Of a stretch of 64,000 bases of DNA, positions 53,226 to 62,500 are shown piece by piece. Each line of letters begins with the position of its first letter. Positions within the stretch are counted from its first letter, which is position 1. The notes under the pieces are model-generated. The model was not told the origin of the DNA and did not search any database. It worked only from the letters and a program-made list of their open reading frames with translations. Made by a program: the position numbers and the translations under genes. Source of the stretch: Brevibacillus parabrevis (lineage in GTDB: Bacteria > Bacillota > Bacilli > Brevibacillales > Brevibacillaceae); the NCBI RefSeq assembly GCF_003710905.1, contig NZ_RHHV01000021.1:186001-250000 (forward strand). The letters are read 5' to 3'.

Positions 53226-56200
53226 ATGTTAGCAAATCAGGCCAATCTCATCGACAACAAGCGGGAACTGGAGCAGCATGCGCTAGTTCCATATGCACAG
53301 GGCAAGTCGATCCATCAATTGTTCGAGGAACAAGCAGAGGCTTTTCCAGACCGCGTTGCCATCGTTTTTGAAAACAGGCGGCTTTCGTATCAGGAGTTGA
53401 ACAGGAAAGCCAATCAACTGGCAAGAGCCTTGCTCGAAAAAGGGGTGCAAACAGACAGCATCGTCGGTGTGATGATGGAGAAGTCCATCGAAAATGTCAT
53501 CGCGATTCTGGCCGTTCTCAAAGCAGGCGGAGCCTATGTGCCCATCGACATCGAATATCCCCGCGATCGCATCCAATATATTTTGCAGGATAGTCAAACG
53601 AAAATCGTGCTTACCCAAAAAAGCGTCAGCCAGCTCGTGCATGACGTCGGGTACAGCGGAGAGGTAGTTGTACTCGACGAAGAACAGCTGGACGCTCGCG
53701 AGACTGCCAATCTGCACCAGCCCAGCAAGCCTACGGATCTTGCCTATGTCATTTACACCTCAGGCACGACAGGCAAGCCAAAAGGCACCATGCTTGAACA
53801 TAAAGGCATCGCCAATTTGCAATCCTTTTTCCAAAATTCGTTTGGCGTCACCGAGCAAGACAGGATCGGGCTTTTTGCCAGCATGTCGTTCGACGCATCC
53901 GTTTGGGAAATGTTCATGGCTTTGCTGTCGGGCGCCAGCCTGTACATCCTTTCCAAACAGACGATCCATGATTTCGCTGCATTTGAACACTATTTGAGTG
54001 AAAATGAATTGACCATCATCACACTGCCGCCGACTTATTTGACTCACCTCACCCCAGAACGCATCACCTCGCTACGCATCATGATTACGGCAGGATCAGC
54101 TTCCTCCGCACCCTTGGTAAACAAATGGAAAGACAAACTCAGGTACATAAATGCATACGGCCCGACGGAAACGAGCATTTGCGCGACGATCTGGGAAGCC
54201 CCGTCCAATCAGCTCTCCGTGCAATCGGTTCCGATCGGCAAACCGATTCAAAATACACATATTTATATCGTCAATGAAGACTTGCAGCTACTGCCGACTG
54301 GCAGCGAAGGCGAATTGTGCATCGGCGGAGTCGGCTTGGCAAGAGGCTATTGGAATCGGCCCGACTTGACCGCAGAAAAATTCGTAGACAATCCGTTCGT
54401 ACCAGGCGAAAAAATGTACCGCACAGGTGACTTGGCCAAATGGCTGACGGATGGAACGATCGAGTTTCTCGGCAGAATCGACCATCAGGTGAAAATCAGA
54501 GGTCATCGCATCGAGCTTGGCGAAATCGAGTCTGTTTTGTTGGCACATGAACACATCACAGAGGCCGTGGTCATTTCCAGAGAGGATCAACACGCGGGAC
54601 AGTATTTGTGCGCCTATTATATTTCGCAACAAGAAGCAACTCCTGCGCAGCTCAGAGACTACGCCGCCCAGAAGCTTCCGGCTTACATGCTGCCATCCTA
54701 TTTCGTCAAGCTGGACAAAATGCCGCTTACGCCAAATGACAAGATCGACCGCAAAGCGTTGCCCGAGCCTGATCTTACGGCAAACCAAAGCCAGGCTGCC
54801 TACCATCCTCCGAGAACCGAGACAGAATCGATTCTCGTCTCCATCTGGCAAAACGTTTTGGGAATTGAAAAGATCGGGATTCGCGATAATTTTTACTCGC
54901 TCGGCGGAGATTCGATCCAAGCGATCCAGGTCGTGGCTCGTCTGCATTCCTATCAATTGAAGCTAGAGACGAAAGACTTGCTGAATTACCCGACGATCGA
55001 GCAGGTTGCTCTTTTTGTCAAGAGCACGACGAGAAAAAGCGATCAGGGCATCATCGCTGGAAACGTACCGCTTACACCCATTCAGAAGTGGTTTTTCGGG
55101 AAAAACTTTACGAATACAGGCCATTGGAACCAATCGTCTGTGCTCTATCGCCCGGAAGGCTTTGATCCTAAAGTCATCCAAAGTGTCATGGACAAAATCA
55201 TCGAACACCACGACGCGCTCCGCATGGTCTATCAGCACGAAAACGGAAATGTCGTTCAGCACAACCGCGGCTTGGGTGGACAATTATACGATTTCTTCTC
55301 TTATAATCTGACCGCGCAACCAGACGTCCAGCAGGCGATCGAAGCAGAGACGCAACGTCTGCACAGCAGCATGAATTTGCAGGAAGGACCGCTGGTGAAG
55401 GTTGCCTTATTTCAGACGTTACATGGCGATCATTTGTTTCTCGCAATTCATCATTTGGTCGTGGATGGCATTTCCTGGCGCATTTTGTTTGAAGATTTGG
55501 CAACCGGATACGCGCAGGCACTTGCAGGGCAAGCGATCAGTCTACCCGAAAAAACGGATTCTTTTCAAAGCTGGTCACAATGGTTGCAAGAATATGCGAA
55601 CGAGGCGGATTTGCTGAGCGAGATTCCGTACTGGGAGAGTCTCGAATCGCAAGCAAAAAATGTGTCCCTGCCGAAAGACTATGAAGTGACTGACTGCAAA
55701 CAAAAGAGCGTGCGAAACATGCGGATACGGCTGCGCCCGGAAGAGACCGAGCAGTTGTTGAAGCACGCCAATCAGGCCTATCAAACGGAAATCAACGATC
55801 TGTTGTTGGCGGCGCTCGGCTTGGCTTTTGCGGAGTGGAGCAAGCTTGCGCAAATCGTCATTCATCTGGAGGGGCACGGGCGCGAGGACATCATCGAACA
55901 GGCAAACGTGGCCAGAACGGTCGGATGGTTTACGTCGCAATATCCGGTATTGCTCGACTTGAAGCAAACCGCTCCCTTGTCCGACTATATCAAGCTCACC
56001 AAAGAGAATATGCGGAAGATTCCTCGTAAAGGGATCGGTTACGACATCTTGAAGCATGTGACTCTTCCAGAAAATCGCGGTTCCTTATCCTTCCGCGTGC
56101 AGCCGGAAGTGACGTTCAACTACTTGGGACAGTTTGATGCGGACATGAGAACGGAACTGTTTACCCGCTCACCCTACAGCGGCGGCAACACGTTAGGCGC

Positions 56201-56492
56201 AGATGGCAAAAACAATCTGAGTCCTGAGTCGGAGGTGTACACCGCTTTGAATATAACCGGATTGATTGAAGGCGGAGAGCTCGTCCTCACATTCTCTTAC
56301 AGCTCGGAGCAGTATCGGGAAGAGTCCATCCAGCAATTGAGCCAAAGTTATCAAAAGCATCTGCTTGCCATCATCGCGCATTGCACCGAGAAAAAAGAAG
56401 TAGAGCGAACGCCCAGCGATTTCAGCGTCAAAGGTCTCCAAATGGAAGAAATGGACGATATCTTCGAATTGCTTGCAAATACACTGCGCTAA
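53226..56492 (+). CDS. tycA: Tyrocidine synthetase 1 (A-T-E, D-phenylalanine initiation module)
   Basis: A 1088-residue NRPS recognised as TycA. It activates L-Phe, binds it as thioester, epimerises it and passes D-Phe to TycB. Order: adenylation (~35-520; TSGTTGKPKG, pocket D-A-W-T-I-A-A-I-C, the classical Phe code), carrier (Ser563 in GGDSI) and epimerisation domain (HHLVVDG at 742-748, NYLGQF), ending in a short communication-mediating helix (EEMDDIFELLANTL) that docks with TycB. Start ATG 53226 has GGAGGGG 5 bases upstream. It lacks a condensation domain, as expected for a starter module. The 94 bases between tycA and tycB hold a GAGGTG ribosome site and no terminator. Confidence 0.99.
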   Translation: MLANQANLIDNKRELEQHALVPYAQGKSIHQLFEEQAEAFPDRVAIVFENRRLSYQELNRKANQLARALLEKGVQTDSIVGVMMEKSIENVIAILAVLKAGGAYVPIDIEYPRDRIQYILQDSQTKIVLTQKSVSQLVHDVGYSGEVVVLDEEQLDARETANLHQPSKPTDLAYVIYTSGTTGKPKGTMLEHKGIANLQSFFQNSFGVTEQDRIGLFASMSFDASVWEMFMALLSGASLYILSKQTIHDFAAFEHYLSENELTIITLPPTYLTHLTPERITSLRIMITAGSASSAPLVNKWKDKLRYINAYGPTETSICATIWEAPSNQLSVQSVPIGKPIQNTHIYIVNEDLQLLPTGSEGELCIGGVGLARGYWNRPDLTAEKFVDNPFVPGEKMYRTGDLAKWLTDGTIEFLGRIDHQVKIRGHRIELGEIESVLLAHEHITEAVVISREDQHAGQYLCAYYISQQEATPAQLRDYAAQKLPAYMLPSYFVKLDKMPLTPNDKIDRKALPEPDLTANQSQAAYHPPRTETESILVSIWQNVLGIEKIGIRDNFYSLGGDSIQAIQVVARLHSYQLKLETKDLLNYPTIEQVALFVKSTTRKSDQGIIAGNVPLTPIQKWFFGKNFTNTGHWNQSSVLYRPEGFDPKVIQSVMDKIIEHHDALRMVYQHENGNVVQHNRGLGGQLYDFFSYNLTAQPDVQQAIEAETQRLHSSMNLQEGPLVKVALFQTLHGDHLFLAIHHLVVDGISWRILFEDLATGYAQALAGQAISLPEKTDSFQSWSQWLQEYANEADLLSEIPYWESLESQAKNVSLPKDYEVTDCKQKSVRNMRIRLRPEETEQLLKHANQAYQTEINDLLLAALGLAFAEWSKLAQIVIHLEGHGREDIIEQANVARTVGWFTSQYPVLLDLKQTAPLSDYIKLTKENMRKIPRKGIGYDILKHVTLPENRGSLSFRVQPEVTFNYLGQFDADMRTELFTRSPYSGGNTLGADGKNNLSPESEVYTALNITGLIEGGELVLTFSYSSEQYREESIQQLSQSYQKHLLAIIAHCTEKKEVERTPSDFSVKGLQMEEMDDIFELLANTLR

Positions 56493-56586
56493 ACAGATGT
56501 TGGCCACCATTTTCAGGGGAAACTGCGTGCTTTCATTACCATTTTTATACATTTATAACAAATAAAGATATATCCGAGGTGCCGTA

Positions 56587-59500
56587 ATGAGTGTATTTAG
56601 CAAAGAACAAGTTCAGGATATGTATGCGTTGACCCCGATGCAAGAGGGGATGCTGTTTCACGCCTTGCTCGATCAAGAGCACAACTCGCATCTGGTACAG
56701 ATGTCGATTTCGTTGCAGGGCGATCTTGATGTTGGGCTATTTACGGATAGCCTGCATGTGCTGGTAGAGAGATACGATGTATTCCGCACGTTATTTCTCT
56801 ATGAAAAGCTGAAGCAGCCTTTGCAAGTTGTCTTGAAGCAACGGCCTATTCCGATCGAATTTTACGACTTGTCTGCCTGCGACGAGTCCGAGAAACAACT
56901 TCGCTATACGCAATACAAAAGGGCGGATCAGGAGCGGACGTTTCATCTGGCGAAAGACCCGTTGATGCGGGTCGCCCTTTTCCAAATGTCCCAGCACGAC
57001 TACCAGGTCATCTGGAGCTTTCATCACATCCTCATGGACGGCTGGTGCTTCAGCATTATTTTTGATGACTTGCTTGCCATCTACTTGTCCTTGCAAAACA
57101 AGACGGCACTCTCCCTGGAGCCCGTACAGCCATACAGTCGCTTTATCAACTGGCTGGAAAAACAAAATAAACAGGCCGCTCTCAACTATTGGAGCGACTA
57201 TCTGGAAGCCTATGAACAAAAGACTACCTTGCCGAAGAAGGAAGCTGCCTTCGCCAAAGCATTTCAACCAACCCAATACCGCTTTTCGCTGAACCGTACC
57301 TTGACCAAGCAGCTCGGGACCATCGCCAGTCAAAATCAAGTGACGCTATCGACGGTGATTCAAACGATCTGGGGAGTTCTCCTGCAAAAATACAATGCGG
57401 CCCATGATGTGCTGTTCGGCTCTGTTGTATCCGGACGCCCGACAGACATCGTCGGAATCGACAAAATGGTTGGCTTGTTTATCAATACGATTCCATTCCG
57501 GGTGCAAGCGAAAGCTGGTCAAACGTTTTCCGAGCTGTTGCAGGCTGTGCACAAAAGAACTTTGCAATCACAGCCGTATGAGCACGTGCCTTTGTACGAC
57601 ATTCAAACTCAGTCCGTCTTGAAGCAGGAGCTGATTGACCACCTGCTGGTCATCGAAAATTACCCGCTGGTAGAGGCTTTGCAGAAAAAAGCCTTGAGCC
57701 AGCAGATCGGCTTCACGATTACTGCTGTGGAAATGTTCGAGCCGACCAATTACGACTTGACTGTCATGGTGATGCCAAAAGAAGAGCTTGCCTTCCGTTT
57801 TGACTACAATGCGGCTCTGTTTGACGAACAGGTCGTGCAAAAACTGGCGGGGCACCTCCAACAGATCGCGGATTGCGTGGCAAACAATTCGGGAGTCGAG
57901 CTTTGCCAGATTCCGTTGCTGACAGAAGCAGAAACTAGCCAGCTGTTGGCAAAGCGTACGGAAACAGCGGCTGACTATCCTGCCGCAACCATGCACGAGC
58001 TGTTTTCGCGGCAGGCAGAAAAAACGCCTGAGCAAGTGGCGGTAGTCTTCGCGGATCAGCACCTGACGTATCGGGAGCTGGATGAAAAATCCAATCAGCT
58101 CGCCCGCTTTTTGCGCAAAAAAGGCATTGGCACGGGCAGTCTTGTCGGCACGCTGCTGGATCGCTCGCTGGACATGATCGTCGGAATCCTCGGCGTCTTG
58201 AAGGCAGGCGGCGCATTTGTGCCGATCGACCCGGAGTTGCCTGCCGAACGAATCGCTTACATGCTGACGCATAGCAGAGTTCCATTGGTCGTGACGCAAA
58301 ATCATTTGCGGGCAAAAGTGACCACGCCTACAGAAACAATTGACATCAACACAGCGGTGATCGGGGAAGAGAGCCGCGCCCCTATCGAATCGCTCAATCA
58401 GCCGCATGACTTGTTTTACATCATCTATACGTCCGGAACGACAGGGCAACCGAAAGGCGTCATGCTGGAGCATCGCAACATGGCGAACCTGATGCATTTT
58501 ACGTTTGATCAGACGAACATCGCTTTTCATGAAAAAGTGTTGCAGTATACCACGTGCAGCTTTGATGTTTGCTACCAGGAAATTTTCTCCACGCTGCTAT
58601 CCGGGGGCCAGCTCTACCTGATCACGAACGAGCTGAGACGGCATGTGGAAAAGCTGTTTGCTTTCATCCAGGAAAAGCAGATCAGCATTTTGTCTCTCCC
58701 GGTGTCCTTCCTGAAATTTATTTTTAACGAACAAGACTACGCGCAAAGCTTCCCGCGTTGTGTCAAACATATCATCACGGCCGGGGAACAACTCGTCGTC
58801 ACACACGAGCTGCAAAAGTATCTGCGCCAGCATCGCGTATTTTTGCACAATCACTACGGCCCGTCGGAGACGCATGTGGTGACGACCTGCACGATGGACC
58901 CGGGACAGGCGATACCAGAGCTGCCGCCCATCGGAAAGCCGATCAGCAACACAGGCATTTACATTTTGGATGAAGGGCTGCAATTGAAGCCGGAAGGGAT
59001 CGTCGGGGAGTTGTACATTTCCGGCGCAAACGTAGGGAGAGGGTATTTGCACCAGCCTGAGCTGACCGCGGAGAAGTTTCTCGACAATCCGTATCAGCCA
59101 GGCGAAAGAATGTACCGAACGGGTGATCTGGCGCGTTGGTTGCCGGATGGCCAGCTCGAATTTTTGGGCCGAATCGACCATCAGGTAAAAATCAGGGGCC
59201 ATCGCATCGAGCTGGGAGAGATCGAATCGCGCCTGCTCAACCATCCCGCCATCAAGGAAGCGGTGGTTATCGACCGAGCAGACGAGACAGGCGGCAAGTT
59301 TTTGTGCGCCTATGTCGTCCTGCAAAAACCGCTCAGCGACGAAGAGATGCGGGCATACTTGGCGCAAGCGTTGCCGGAGTATATGATCCCTTCCTTTTTC
59401 GTGACGCTGGAGCGGATTCCAGTCACGCCGAACGGAAAAACAGACAGGCGAGCTTTGCCGAAGCCGGAAGGAAGTGCCAAGACGAAAGCGGATTACGTCG

Positions 59501-62500
59501 CCCCGACGACTGAGCTGGAACAAAAGCTGGTCGCGATTTGGGAGCAAATTCTTGGCGTGTCGCCGATCGGCATTCAAGATCATTTTTTCACGCTGGGCGG
59601 CCATTCGTTAAAAGCGATTCAGCTCATTTCCCGCATCCAAAAGGAATGCCAGGCGGATGTCCCGCTGCGCGTCCTGTTTGAGCAACCGACGATTCAAGCG
59701 CTGGCAGCGTATGTGGAAGGCGGGGAGGAAAGCGCGTATCTCGCCATTCCCCAGGCCGAGCCGCAAGCGTATTATCCCGTGTCGTCTGCGCAAAAACGCA
59801 TGCTCATCTTAAACCAGCTCGATCCGCACAGTACGGTTTACAACCTGCCTGTCGCGATGATCCTCGAAGGAACGCTGGATAAAGCTCGGCTGGAGCACGC
59901 CATTTCCAGCCTGGTGGCTCGCCATGAGTCGTTGCGCACGTCGTTTCATACGATCAACGGGGAGCCAGTTTCGCGCATCCATGAGCAAGGCCACTTGCCG
60001 ATTGTTTACTTGGAAACGGCGGAAGAGCAAGTGAACGAGGTCATTTTGGGGTTCATGCAGCCGTTTGATCTGGAAACAGCTCCGCTATGCCGGGTTGGCT
60101 TGGTGAAGCTCGCAGAGAACCGTCACGTCCTGATCATCGACATGCACCATATCATTTCGGACGGAGTCTCTTCTCAGCTCATCCTGAATGACTTTTCCCG
60201 TTTGTATCAAAACAAAGCTTTGCCAGAGCAGCGCATTCACTATAAAGACTTCGCCGTTTGGGAAAAAGCGTGGACACAAACGAACGATTACCAAAAACAG
60301 GAAAAATATTGGCTCGATCGATTTGCGGGCGAAATCCCGGTTTTGAACCTGCCGATGGATTACCCGCGGCCAGCTGTTCAAAGCTTTGAGGGCGAACGTT
60401 ATTTGTTCCGCACAGAAAAACAGTTGTTGGAAAGTTTGCAGGACGTAGCCCAAAAGACAGGCACGACCTTGTACATGGTGCTTCTCGCAGCCTATCATGT
60501 GCTGCTTTCCAAATACTCCGGGCAGGATGACGTGATGATCGGCACCGTGACTGCCGGCAGGGTGCACCCGGATACGGAGAGCATGACGGGGATGTTCGTC
60601 AACACGCTGGCGATGCGCAATCAGTCTGCGCCGACCAAAACGTTCCGGCAATTTTTGCTGGAGGTAAAAGACAACACGCTGGCCGCTTTTGAACACGGGC
60701 AATATCCGTTTGAAGAGCTTGTCGAAAAGTTGGCGATCCAGCGAAACCGGAGCCGAAACCCGCTGTTCGACACCTTGTTCATTTTGCAAAACATGGATGC
60801 CGACCTGATCGAGCTGGATGGACTGACCGTGACTCCTTATGTGCCAGAGGGGGAAGTCGCCAAGTTCGATCTGTCGCTGGAAGCAAGCGAAAACCAGGCG
60901 GGACTTTCCTTCTGCTTCGAATTTTGCACCAAGCTGTTCGCACGCGAGACGATCGAGCGCATGTCGCTTCATTACTTGCAAATTTTGCAGGCAGTCAGCG
61001 CAAACACGGAACAGGAGCTGGCGCAAATCGAGATGCTGACTGCGCATGAGAAGCAGGAGCTGCTCGTTCACTTCAACGACACGGCCGCCCTGTATCCAGC
61101 GGAGAGCACGCTGTCGCAGCTGTTTGAAGATCAGGCACAGAAAACTCCTGAGCAAACCGCCGTCGTCTTCGGCGACAAACGACTGACGTACCGCGAACTG
61201 AACGAGCGGGCCAACCAGCTCGCGCACACTTTGCGGGCAAAAGGCGTGCAGGCTGAGCAAAGCGTAGGGATCATGGCGCAAAGATCGTTGGAAATGGCGA
61301 TCGGAATTATCGCTATTCTCAAAGCGGGCGGGGCGTATGTGCCGATCGATCCGGATTATCCGAATGAGCGGATTGCTTACATGCTGGAAGATTGCGAAGC
61401 CCGTCTGGTGCTGACCCAGCAGCAGCTCGCCGAAAAGCTGGTCGCAAACGTGGAATGCCTGTATCTGGATGAGGAGGGCAGCTACTCGCCTCAGACGGAA
61501 AACATCGAGCCGATCCATACCGCTGCTGATCTCGCTTATATCATCTACACATCCGGTACGACAGGCAGGCCAAAAGGCGTCATGGTAGAGCATCGGGGAA
61601 TCGTCAACAGTGTGACGTGGAACAGGGACGAGTTTGCCCTTTCTGTCCGGGACAGTGGAACGCTGTCGCTATCCTTTGCCTTCGATGCCTTTGCCCTTAC
61701 TTTCTTTACGTTGATTGTATCAGGCTCCACGGTCGTCCTGATGCCGGATCACGAAGCCAAAGATCCGATCACGCTGCGCAACCTGATTGCCACTTGGGAA
61801 TGCAGCTACGTCGTTTTCGTGCCCAGTATGTTCCAGGCGATATTGGAGTGCAGCACTCCGGCAGACATCCGCTCTATCCAGGCAGTCATGCTCGGGGGCG
61901 AAAAGCTGTCGCCGAAGCTTGTTCAGCTGTGCAAAGCGATGCATCCGCAGATGAGCGTGATGAATGCATACGGTCCGACGGAGAGCAGCGTCATGGCCAC
62001 CTACCTGCGAGATACACAGCCAGATCAGCCGATCACCATCGGGCGGCCGATTGCCAACACCGCCATTTACATCGTAGACCAGCACCATCAACTGCTGCCT
62101 GTCGGGGTGGTAGGGGAAATCTGCATCGGCGGTCACGGCTTGGCGCGGGGCTATTGGAAAAAGCCGGAGCTTACTGCGGAGAAATTCGTGGCCAATCCAG
62201 CTGTTCCGGGAGAGCGCATGTACAAAACAGGCGATCTGGGCAGATGGCTCCACGACGGCACGATTGATTTTATAGGCCGCGTCGATGACCAGATCAAGGT
62301 GAGAGGATACCGGATTGAGGTCGGGGAGATTGAAGCGATTTTGCTCGCTTATGACCAGACGAATGAAGCTATCGTCGTCACTTATCAGGACGATCGCGGC
62401 GATTCCTATCTGGCTGCGTATGTCACGGGAAAAGCGGCGATAGAGGAATCCGAGCTTCGCGCGCATCTGTTGCGAGAGCTTCCGGCCTACATGGTGCCGA